Below, piece by piece: positions 39,866 to 50,936 of a stretch of DNA of 64,000 bases (position 1 is the stretch's first letter; the number at the start of each line of letters is the position of its first letter). The position numbers and the translations under genes were made by a program. The notes beneath the pieces are model-generated. The model did no database searches, was not told where the DNA came from, and saw only the letters and a program-made list of their open reading frames with translations. The DNA comes from Corythoichthys intestinalis (lineage: Eukaryota > Chordata > Actinopteri > Syngnathiformes > Syngnathidae): NCBI RefSeq assembly GCF_030265065.1, contig NC_080407.1:54849666-54913665 (forward strand). Reading direction: 5' to 3'.

Positions 39866-42800
39866 CTCCCCGCCTGACATCTGCAAGATGTCAGCCCTTA
39901 ACTAATGAACGATACAAAACAACAACTCGTTTTACATGCTATCCTTAGACATCAAAAGCACAACTTCACGAATTGGGCGAATGTAAAACCTATTCTCGCC
40001 GTTTCGGCAAATCTTAACCTCAACTTTTCTGACATTACCGTCCTCACTTGGGAAAGATTTTGTGATCAGTCCGAGTGGCCAATTATTCCTATGTTCCAGA
40101 GACTCCCTCATTAAAACAACGTCGCCCATTTGAAGGTTCGGCTTTTTTATTTTCCACTTGCGACGAACCTGCAAGCCTGCGATGTATTCTTTCTGCCAAC
40201 GACTCCAGAAAACATTAGCTAAGTACTGCACGCGCTTCCATTGGGCTTTGAATAGGTCACTGGTCTGAAACTGCCCTGGTGGAATCGGTGGTGTGCCAAC
40301 CTTTTGCGTGAGTAGCATCGCAGGAGTAAGAATGACTGGGTTTTCGGGATCTGTAGAAACGGCTGTTAGCGGACGGGCATTTACAATTGCGGTGACTTCA
40401 GCTAACAATGTTACGAGTACTTCATGTGTGAGCTTCCCATATGGATGTTCAAGGAGCATTGCATTGAGGATTTTTCGGGTGACGCCGATCATGCGTTCCC
40501 AGGAACCAGCCATATGGGATGCATGTGGAGGATTAAACTGCCATTTGCACGCACTGTCTTTCAAGAATGTGCCTATTTTGTCATTGTGACAGCCTAGTTT
40601 GTCTATTTGGAGCTCTTTGCAGGCACTCACAAAATTTGTCCCACAATCAGATCTCAAGAGTTTGGCACCACCTCGGATGGCAAAGAAACGACGCAGTGCA
40701 TTAATGAATGACGATGTGTCCATTGACTCAATCACTTCAATATGAATTGCACGTGTACTCATGCAGGTGAATATGACTGCCCATCTTTTAGCATCTGCAT
40801 TAGCACCACGCGTTTTTCTCACTGTAACGGACCAGGGACCGAACACATCAAGGCCTACATTTGTGAAAGGAGGGTCCGTGGACAGCCTGTCTTCAGGTAG
40901 CTCAGCCATGATCTGTTCAGGTTGCCTGCCCCTTAATTTGCGGCATGTGATGCACTTGAAAATCACACTGCTTACTGCTCTTTTTCCTCCCACAATCCAA
41001 AAGCCCCCTGCTCTGACTGCTCCCTCCGTGAAATGCCTTCCCTGGTGACATAATTTTTCGTGAAAGTGTCTTATTATGAGCTGAGCAAGATGGTGCTTTC
41101 CAGGGATTAGTATGGGATTGGTTTCTTCTGCAGACAACTGTGCTTTCTTTAGTCGGCCTCCAACTTTAAGGAGCCCTTGCGTGTCAACAAATGGATTCAG
41201 TTTGCTGAGTGGACTTGAGTTTTTTAAAGCTGTGCCTTTTTCAATGCATCCAATATCTTCTGCGAAGACCTCTCTTTGAACGGTGCGAATGATCGTGGTC
41301 TTGGCTAGTTGCAGTGACTTTTCAGTTAAATGTTTGTTGCAGTTGTGCCAGCCACGACAGGAAACCTCAGAGTTGTTCTTGAATGATTGAGCTATATGTT
41401 GGAGTTTGGCAATAGCCTTTTGCAGCACCTTCCAACTTGAAAACCTTTCAAATCTGGCACTATTAAACTGGCCTTTTGATAGGGTGGTAGTGCAAGTTGT
41501 TACCTCAGGACGCAACTCACAGTCAGTCTCTGGGTCTATGAGATCGAAGGTTTGACTTCGAACTTGACTTTGGTCCAACCTGGAGAGGAAAGCTGGGCCT
41601 CTGAGCCAGGTGGAGCTGGAGAGCTGCTCAGCGGGCAACGCTCGTGTGGCATGGTCTGCCGGATTTAAGTGTGTGGGCACGTAATGCCACTGGTGAGTTT
41701 GTGCAAAGCGCCTGATGCGTTCGACTCTGTTGTGCACATAAACGTGAAAGCGTCTCTTGGTGTTTGAGATGTACCCAAGCACTACCTTTGAGTCTGTGTA
41801 AAGATTCACCTGATCGACTGTGACATCCAGCTCCTCTAGAACCAACTCTGCTACTTCCACGGCCAGGACTGCTGCACAGAGTTCAAGTCGGGGTATGGTG
41901 ATGTCTGGTTTAGGAGCTAAACGTGCTTTGCCGAGGAGGAGTCCCACTTCGCTGTGTCCGTCCTCATTTGTGAGTTTGAGGTATGCTACCGCACCTACGG
42001 CTTTTGTGGAAGCATCACAAAAAACGTCAATCTCTATTCTTTGGGCTGCAGACAGCGGTATTGAAGTGTACATTCTGGGAATTTCAAGATGTTGTAGGTG
42101 TCCGAGGGAACTTTTCCACTTTTGCCACTGTTCTAATTTGTCTTTTGGCAGTTCAGTGTCCCACTCTGAAACATTTGTGGAAATGTCTCTGAGTATGGTT
42201 CTACCCCCTACGATTACTGGAATAGCAAAACCAAGTGGGTCGAACACACTGTTGATAACTGACAGAACTCCCCTTTTTGTGAACGGCCTTTCATTTACTC
42301 TTACTTGGAACTTGAATTGGTCAGTCAACAGCTCCCATCCTAAGCCCAAACTGCGCTGCATTGGTGGGGTAGTCTGCCCAATGTCAAGACCTTGCATGCC
42401 TGCAGCACGATCTTCGGTTGGAAAGGCTCCTGTTATGAGAGGACAATTGGATGAGATTTTGTGCAGGCGTATGTTACACTGAGCCAGCATCTTCTGTGCC
42501 CTACTAAGAACATCAATGGCCTGCTCTATGGAAGAGAATGACTTTAGCCCATCATCTACATAGAAGTGCCGTTCAATGAATTCTTTTGCGTCACTGCCAA
42601 ATTCCATTTCTCCTTCTATGGCTGTTCTTTTCAGTCCAAAGATGGCGACTGATGGGGAAGGACAATTACCAAACACATGGACAGTCATCCTAAATTCTTG
42701 CACTTTTCCATCAAGGTCATGATTTTGGAACCACAAGAAACGAAGGTAGTTACGGTGGTCTTCTCGTACTATAAAGTTGTGAAACATATGCTCCACATCT

Positions 42801-45661
42801 GCCATAACGGCGTATGGGTCGGACCTAAACCGCATCAGAACTCCTACGAGAGTGTTGTTAAGATCTGGTCCCTTGAGGAGCACGTCATTGAGAGAAACAT
42901 TGTCAAGTTGAGCACTCGAATCAAAGACTACCCTAATTTTTTCTGGCTTTTGCGGGTGGTAAACGCCAAAACTAGGGAGATACCAGCACTCTTGATCTGG
43001 CGCCAGTGCGGGCGCTGGTTCGGCATGGCCCTTGCTGAATATTTTCTCCATAAACTCAGCGTAATGCGCTCTCATTTCAGGTTTTCTTCTCAGCGTTTTG
43101 CGGAGCGACATTAAACGATTGTAGGCCTGCTGCCGATTGTCAGGTAGGCGCCGCCTAGGTGAGCGGAATGGAAGTGGAGCTACCCAGTTATTCGCCTCAT
43201 CTTTAGCAAAGTTGTTGTGCATAATGTCTAGGAACAACGCATCTTCTGCCGAAAGTGCAACTTTGTCGTCATTTGTTGTTTGTTGGAAAATATGTTGTCC
43301 TAGTTCCGCTTGTGTGTTTAGTGGATCGTTTTTGGTGTATTTCTCTTTGATAACGATTGTGTTTTCGCAAGGACTGAGGAACGTGGGACGTCCACTGTTT
43401 AGAACGTTCGTCTTAAATGAGTTCAATGTGGGTTTATGAGCTCCAGAGAGACAGACATCACCTATGACAACCCATCCTAAATCGAGACGCTGGGCATGAG
43501 GTGCATTGTTTGGCCCATTTACCTGACCACGAACTTTATGAGCCTGAATGATGTCCCTTCCCAGGAGCAGAAGAATGTCTGCCGATGGGTCGAGAGGAGG
43601 AATCTGTGAAGCGATTGATCGCAAATGAGGGTGAGCTGCTGCTACCTCAGGGCTGGGAATTTCGTCTCTATTATCTGGAATCTGATCACATTCTGTTATT
43701 GTAGGCAGCATCATGGAGACCTTACCATCTACATCTTCTACAACAAAGCCATCAGCTTTACGACCTTGTGTCTCTGATAAACCTGCACATGTTCTCATGG
43801 TGTATGGGAATATGGTACCTTGCACATTAAACATGTCAAAAAACGCAGATCTGGCTAAGGATGAATTGCTCTGATCATCCAACATGGCATATACCCTCTT
43901 TTTCTTTTCTGGAGAAGTTCGGCGATATACATTAACTAAACAGATCTTTGAGCATGATTTTCCTTTTACGCCTTGCCCACATACTTCTGTGCAACTGGCT
44001 GTGTTCACAGGATTTGGGCCCTCAGACTCCCCGCCGTGACTCTGGGTTGGGGGATTAAAGTCTTGAGGTGTCCATGGAGGTGGACCGACATGCATGGCAG
44101 ACACATGAGCATCGCTATCACATTCTGAGCATTGGATAATAGCTTTACAGTCTCGAGCCCTGTGATTTGTGGACGCACAACATTTAAAACAAATGGCGTG
44201 CTCTTTGAGAATGTTCTTTCTTTCGTCTAGTGTTTTCATTCTAAACCCCCTGCATTTGACGAGTGAATGTGGTTTTTGGTGGATAGGACATTGTTTGTCT
44301 GGATCGAGTGCTGTCAATTTAGCCGGACTGATCTCTATTTTATTCACCGCCAATGGAACTCTGTATTTGTCTCGTCTTACTGATGTCTTATCAACCCTTG
44401 GATTTATTACGTTTGAACACTGTAACATAAAGCTAGGGTCTGTTCTCATTTCAGCGTAGTCATTTACGAACCGCACAAAATACGAAAAAGGTGGATAGAC
44501 TGCACCGTTTTCCCTTTTGTATTTGGTACCTTGTGTAACCCATGACTCCTGGAGTCCATATGGGAGTTTTTCAACTATCGGGTTTATGCCCCTTGGTGTG
44601 TCGAGAAAGCTAAGACCCGGCAAATAACTTTCACTTTTGGCATACGATAGCTCTAACAGAAGATCAGCAAGCTCCTGCAGTAAGTGAGTGTCTTTGTTGG
44701 AGATTCTTGGAAAAGTCTGCAACCGTTGGAAGAGTGAGGATTCAATTACCTCTGGAGAGCCATAAGTCTTGTCTAGCCGCTGCCACAGACGTTGGAGACC
44801 TGCCTGTGGATTACTCACGTGGACCGCCCTGATCCTCTGAGCGTGTTGAAGAGACTCCCCGCCGAGCCACTTGGTGAGAAGGTCGAGCTCTTCGCTGGGC
44901 TTGAGATTGAGGCCTTCCGTCGCGTTGCAGAACATGGACTTCCAGGACAGGTAGGACTCTGGCCGGTTGTCGAAAACCTTGAACCCCGATGTCAGCAGAT
45001 CACGCCGTGCTAGATAGGCTGCTAAATTGGACAGTTCACTTTGTGGGGTTGCTGAAGGTGTAGGCTGGTGTGAGATGTCCGTTCTCGCACGATGAGATTG
45101 GAGATGCTCTTCGTCAGCGATGTCGATGTGACGCACATGTGGAAAAGCACCAGCTGATTTTGGGCTATTTTCTGGTTGTTGAGAGTCATTGTGCCTAACC
45201 AGGTGCTCAGTGTTTGGCGTTTGTGTGCCATCTGCTTGCACACGCTGGTCGTCAAAGTGAGCATGCACATACTCTTGTGCACGCCTGATGGAGGGGGGTG
45301 TCTTGGAAAATACCCCTTGCTCGCTGAGGTCGACTTTGGCGCGCTCCTCTTCTTCGAAAGTCGCCTCCCAAACTTTAGCTGCGGCGAGCGCTGCTTCTGC
45401 TTCACCTTCCGTCTTCAGAGCGTGTAGTGTTGCCTCGATGCGTGCCTTCTCGACCTCCATGTCGATTTGGCGTTTGGCGTACCGTGCTCTGACGTAGGCA
45501 GCTTCGGCGTCTGCTCGTGCTTGTGCAGCAGCTTGACTCGTTCTGGACCGGCGTGAAGAATGAGAATGACTGGCCTCCGACCTGGTGACCACTTGGCTGA
45601 TAGGTGGTGAAACTTCTTGCTGAGACATCTTGGGTGCTTGATGTGTTGAAAATCTTTTTAC

Positions 45662-46169
45662 TCTTCTGCCCTCAGCCGAGCGTATGGCTACTCGACTTTG
45701 GCAGCGAGCTAAACCAACAAAGAAAAATGGAGGCCCAAACTCCTTCCTCTCATTTATTTCTTCGCGTGAACGTGTGCGCGTGTGTGTGTGTGGCTGGTAA
45801 AACTGAAACATACATAAATAACAACAAAATAACAGAATAGACACATCAAAATTACATCTAACCCATTGTTAAAACGTACAAACTTACAGATTTTGTTTTG
45901 TCAAGGGTTCCCAACGATGTATGGTGCAGAGGAGGTGTGTAACGTCTTAACACCTCAAGGCCTCTTTTCCAACTGAAATAAAAAGTTCTTTCTGCCTGCT
46001 GCTTACAGCAAATCGCCACTAGGGGAAGCCGAGCGCAAACAGCAATACCAAAGAAAAACTGCAAAGTCAGAGTTACAATAGCGACATCCTGTGGACGGAT
46101 GAACAATGTACAATCTTAGAAAGAAATTAAACCCAAAAAGTAGTCAACATAAGACCAGAGGACATAACA
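45662..46169 (-). repeat. LTR of the BEL/Pao element (5' LTR in element orientation)
   Basis: Second copy of the 508-bp repeat. In element orientation this is the upstream LTR; the internal coding region begins just after it, at lower plus-strand coordinates. The outer edge abuts CTTAT at 46170-46174. Confidence 0.93.
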
Positions 46170-46720
46170 CTTATATAACAAATAATTAATCTGGATTTTA
46201 TAAGGGAACGTCTTCGAATTTTTGGATGCCGCTGCTCACGGAGACTTATATGGCTAAGGTAGGTGCCTGTTTTGGTTTTAGGTCGGTAGCAGCTTTGGTT
46301 TTGTAAATATTTGAATTTAAAGTTTTTGAAAATAGGCCCCCTATGAATCAGCCCTAGAAGTCTCTGGTCTAACATAGGGTTAGTTTTTTTTTGGTGCTAA
46401 TATATATTTTTTAATGCATTCATAATTTAGTTTATAGGTATATTTAGCTATTTTTTGTGTATGTGTTTGACGGATTTGTTATGAGTATTGTAAAAAAAAG
46501 AAAACTCCTAGCATTTTATAGCATTTAAGCTAGCGGACTTTTGCTATGCAAGTTTGCTAATTATTATTCTTTTGTTGTACCTAGATTCTCATTTACTTAT
46601 TTTTCTATAATGTTTGAAGCTAAGCTAATTTATTATAAAATGAAAGTGCAATTCTTAGCAACCCTTTGTTCTCCATCTACTTAAATTGATTCTGCATTAA
46701 ATGTTCCTAATCCGATTACT
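46170..46720. repeat. Right half of repeat 'R' and adjoining MITE-like sequence
   Basis: 46170-46360 resembles 2660-2860 (GATGCCGCTGCTCACGGAG, GGTAGGTGCCTGTTTTGG). Following sequence to about 46720 resembles internal parts of the ATTAATCGATT MITE (GCATTTTATAGCATTTAAGC). No gene. Confidence 0.55.
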
Positions 46721-46846
46721 CCACTGATCCAGAAACCAAAAGGAAGTGACCTGAAACCAACAGGAACTCGTGCAACTTAACAGCAGGATGATCGGTTGCC
46801 ACATGATTTTTTTTGTATTGGACAGAGAAGAGAAAGTGCAATAACG

Positions 46847-49800
46847 TCAGATGAAGTTCAGGTGTTGGTGCTCCTGCAGCCCGTATTCATGTTTGTGTCG
46901 CTCAAACAGCTCGCTCAGGTGCTCCAAGTAAACTTCATGAAGAGCGTCGATGTCCTCGCTAGTAGGGTTCGGTGTGGCCGCCACCTGGATGGGCGTCCCC
47001 ACTAAAAACAGACGTGCCGCTGAGTGGGGCAGAGAAACCCACCGAGTCCCGATCGGCGGTCCTACCAACTGTCAGGATGGCTTTCCTGTGCGGCAGCAGC
47101 CCGAAACTGTACTGGAAGATTCCTCTACCGTTGAACAGAGGCATCGATATTCCCATGATGCTTTGCAGCCGGTCCTAAAACAAGTACAAGTCGTTTTCCA
47201 GCAAAACCCGTGTTATCGCGAGCAAGTAAACTCACCTGCAGTGTCCTGAGAGGAGAGCCGGTCGGGTTCTGAACTTGATCAAAGAGCTCGTTTTCTCCAA
47301 ACGAGAAGACCGGAACCAGTTGAGCTCTGTGGACGCACGCGTGCACAAAAATACTATCAACAAGCAGGTCAATTAAGCCACGCCCACATGGCCAAGTCAC
47401 CCACCCATGTCTCAACGCCAGTTTGATGAAGCCCTTCCTTTTCCGCAGCTGTAAGAAGAAAAAAACTTATTGACCAGAGCGGCATTTGAGGTGTTCCACC
47501 AAAAACCGGACTGTCAAAATGCACTGATTTACCAATGAAGACCCACCTCGATAAGTTTTGCTTCAAAGTTAAGAATCCAGCTTTAATTTTTGACCTGGTT
47601 TCTAGTTACGGTGGGAAAGTCGGGCTTGTTTCCTAAACCAAAATGTCACACCTGTAGCGTCAAAGCTCCAGGACGAGCATCCAGTGCCTCCGGGGCGGCG
47701 CCCACCGCGATGACTGCAACGTTTCCTCCTTCTGGGCGACTCAGCAAGTAGGAGAGGCTGGACTTGGAGCTTGATACCAGACCTGAAAGAAACACAAGTG
47801 CCAAATTGTTCTTGTCTGTGCTTCAAACTCATCAGAAACTACGAAAAACTGAACGATACCAGACCGAAAATCAAGAGGCAGCATCCTACCTCCTCTGCGA
47901 ACAATTTAAAAGTCCCTAAACATCCTCCGAAAGTCTTGCCGTATCCAAAATCGTAATGATTTTGCAGATGTGTACCTCCGCTCATGATGTAGTCCCTGAA
48001 GATCGGCACTCGGAACCAGAAGGGCAACATGAGCAGGTGAGACTTGAGTCCGGGAAAGAGAGCGGAGAAACCCGTGGACTCTGTGCAGAAATTACCAAAC
48101 GCTCCCGTGGCCAGCACGCCTGGTGGGAGAAACGCTCTGTTGTCAAATGAGACGGACAAAACCGACAACGGGGTTAATCGGGAGGACCGGGACAAATCCC
48201 AGTGGGCTGGTCTTAATATAGTTTTAATGAAGATGTCAGTTAAACATGCTAAATTTTAACACATGATAAACTACAGCCCTTCCCGCACCCCACTTGGCGC
48301 GACCCATTACGGTTGTTTTCGACCATGATTGGATGAAAACACAGCAATGAACCTACTGGCAGTTTGGGCAGCTGCCATGGCTGCCCGAGAAGCACACGAA
48401 AGATCGGGGTGAAATCCCCTTGTCAGGCGAAATGTAACTTTGGCTTTTTTTTTAGCCCAAAAGGTGGCACTCTGAGGCAGATTGTGGCATTTATTGAGCT
48501 GCAATGCACAGGTAAGCTATGAATGAATGTGTAGAATGAAAGAATGAACGTTTTTTAACACCATGAAAACCGCCAGGCAGTTTTATTGCGGTTGCCAGGG
48601 CACAAAGACATTCGGGTGAAAACCATGTTGTCGGGCAAAACACAACTTTGGCATTTTAACCCAAAATGTGGCACACTGAGGTGGATTGATATTCACAGAT
48701 GAATTGTATAAGTGCTTAGGGAGACAGTTTTGGTGAATCAATTATTTTAGCTTTCACATTTCATTGTTTTTTTATCTTTACAAGTGTACAGTTGCCCAAC
48801 TCTTTTCTAATGAGACTTAAATTTGAATGATGTATATTTGAGTCCTGTGTTAATAGATATTTTTAAAAATCCATCCATCATCTACAGCTTAATCCAGGGT
48901 CCAGACTTCCCTCTCCCCAGGCTAATGCTAACGCAAATGTGAATACTATGCTAATGCTACGAGTTACATTTAGCACTCAGCACAGACATTTAAAAGCTAA
49001 ATTAACATTGCATACTCTCTTTTGCCGAGACAAGACTAATCTTACCGTGTGTGTCTCCAAACAAGCAATGAGAAGACTGCAGAGGACACTAGACTAGTGG
49101 GTCAGATGGGGGAGGCGCAGCACGTCACATGAGTGACACAACCAGGCAGGCTAACTACACATTGTGAACATGTGACGGAAACTATGGCACATTTTCGTCT
49201 CGTTTTCGTCTCATCAGACGAAAATTGTCATTCGTGTCTTTAAGTTTTAGTATCCCAAAACACGTTTTTAGCTAGTTACCGTCTCGTTATCGTCATGAAA
49301 AAATTGTTCGTCGACGAAATATTTTCGTTGTAGAAAAGAAACAAACAACAACAATACATTGAACGGCTACACTAACTATGAATATGTTGGTGCTATCGTC
49401 AGCTAGATGTATTTCTGGTTGACACCAAGTGGGGGGCCTGTTGACCAGGGAAAGAAGGGGAGGGGGTGGGGGAGTCTAGAAGCTAAGTGATTGGGAGGGG
49501 CAGAGTGTTAACAAACCAGCTCTGTGATCTAGAAACCAGTAATTGTGTGAATCCCTTGTGAGTGTAAGCCTGTTGGCAACCGACCCTACACCGCCCTATC
49601 AAATCCAGCTGTACGTGAGCCCTACCAAACACGCGACAACCACGCAGATGAGCGGAGACGCCGCGCGGGCGCCAACCCAGGGCCACGGCCCCCACCCATG
49701 ATATTAAGTGGGCTGGTTCTTCGGTATGAGACTACAGGCAGGGCTGAAAATGAGTACCACTCCGGTCCTGCCGACACCGGGGCCTCTCACCATGCGGATG

Positions 49801-50275
49801 GAATCCAAATACGTAGTTCTTGTCAGCTTCCAGGTCTACTGTTTTCACAAGCTGCAGATCAGAACGGATGCGTCAAGTCGGCGTCGCGCTTGCCTCTCGG
49901 TCACGCAAAGGCACCTTGATTGGAAAGTAGTCCCGGAAGTATTCCCACACAATCGAGCGCCGGATCCACTCGCACCTGCGACCTCCGCGGTTGGGCGTGT
50001 CCGAGTCGAGCCACAGCCAGGTGGCGTAGAGCAACGCCAACATCCACCAGGTGGAGAGTGACAGGAGGATGAAGGCGGCCAGACAGCATTGGGCTGGAAG
50101 ACACGTCCAGATGAGTGACGGTGTTGGACTTGGTTGATGGACAAAGTCATACTTTTGTTAGATTACGTGACGTCAAATTACCTAGACCCAGGAAGGAAAA
50201 AATCCACTGCAGAACTGCGGCAGTCTGCAGTCTTCGCCTCAGAGGGACGTTGAGCGGCGCCAAGTGGATCTTCAT
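46847..50275 (-). CDS. 2-acylglycerol O-acyltransferase (MOGAT2/3-type, DGAT2 family), 334 aa
   Basis: Endoplasmic-reticulum acyltransferase that adds an acyl group from acyl-CoA to monoacylglycerol. Nine phase-consistent exons: 50275-50182, 50093-49915, 49851-49794, 48119-47976, 47782-47652, 47448-47405, 47326-47236, 47174-47066, 47001-46847. The N-terminus [20 protein letters not shown] leads into a hydrophobic hairpin (residues about 20-65). The family HPHG motif follows in YVFGFHPHG. Further blocks are [59 protein letters not shown] and [15 protein letters not shown]. The protein ends HQHLNFI. The 334-aa length equals human MOGAT2, and sequence is closer to MOGAT2 than MOGAT3. Because fish carry several MOGAT paralogues and tsc22d4 is adjacent (MOGAT3 and TSC22D4 share a human region), I leave the symbol open. 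Intron 3 (48120-49793) holds repeats. Confidence 0.93.
48250..49480. repeat. Repeat-rich MOGAT intron 3
   Basis: A diverged tandem pair (about 48340-48500 and 48575-48690) shares CTTTGGC, TTTTAGCCCAAAA and GTGGCA blocks. At 49160-49335 is a MITE-like sequence with ATTTTCGTCTCGTTTTCGTC and GTCGACGAAATATTTTCG ends. Nothing coding was recognised. Confidence 0.45.
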
Positions 50276-50936
50276 TGAGGATCGCGCGCACTCGGACGGA
50301 TTTTCTTGTAAAAACAAACTTTTGCAGGGCCAAACTTTGTAAACACGCCTCGGCGCTGGCGACGGCGCGCATGCGCGGTAGAAGAGGGCGGAACGACGCC
50401 GGCCAATCACAGTTTTTGAGTGGCGCGCGTTCACGTGAGTATGACAATTGAATAAATACTCATAGTAAATGTCTTTATTTGTGATTAATTTGTTTTGTTT
50501 TTAATTAATTTTTTATAATTCGTTTTTTTTTGTACGTTCAGACGTTTTTTTATTTTGTTTAAAGAAGATAAGTCAGTCAGAGATAGTAACGTTTCAAATG
50601 CAGTTCTTATTTCAGACAGCAGATGGCGAGCGAGACAACACTAGGTTTGACTATTTGTGTGTATTATGTATAGTTATTTGCAAACCGGTTTGAAAATGGA
50701 TAACATATTAGGTTTAAAATATACTATATAATCTAATCCAAACAAAAATTGGACAAAACATGACGTAGGGGCTAAGCGCACGCGCATGTGACGTCACGGC
50801 GGAGGGAGGCGCGCCGCAAGTGACGCCATCCCCAGCCGTCCACTGTCGTTCTCGGTCAGTCTCCCTCATCGCAAGAGCATCTTCCTCGCCATCGCCATCT
50901 TCATCCGCTCGACTCCTCTTCATCGTCCGTCTCATC
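50276..50936. promoter_or_regulatory. Shared promoter region between MOGAT (-) and atp1b2 (+)
   Basis: The two start codons are 661 bp apart, head to head. On the MOGAT side are an NRF1-type GCGCATGCGC (50367-50376), a CCAAT box (50403-50407) and an E-box CACGTG (50432-50437). On the atp1b2 side is a CRE TGACGTCA (50789-50796) in GC-rich DNA. Between them lies an AT-rich stretch (about 50450-50750). No TATA box is evident. Regulation is inferred from motifs only. Confidence 0.55.

Larger units (their letters stand above)
39358..46169 (-). mobile_element. BEL/Pao LTR retrotransposon, looks whole and young
   Basis: LTR retrotransposon of the BEL/Pao superfamily on the minus strand, 6812 bp. 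Two 508-bp LTRs (39358-39865 and 45662-46169) look identical, and a 5-bp target duplication CTTAT flanks it (39353-39357 and 46170-46174). Inside is one long gag-pol frame of nearly 2000 codons. It carries a gag-like region, a zinc-knuckle/protease region, reverse transcriptase with the usual YVDD box, RNase H, a zinc-binding integrase with catalytic core, and the C-terminal BEL/Pao domain. The element appears uninterrupted, and the matching LTRs imply recent insertion. It landed in an older dispersed repeat whose uninterrupted relative lies at 2545-2860. It sits between tsc22d4 and the MOGAT gene and disrupts neither. Confidence 0.93.
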
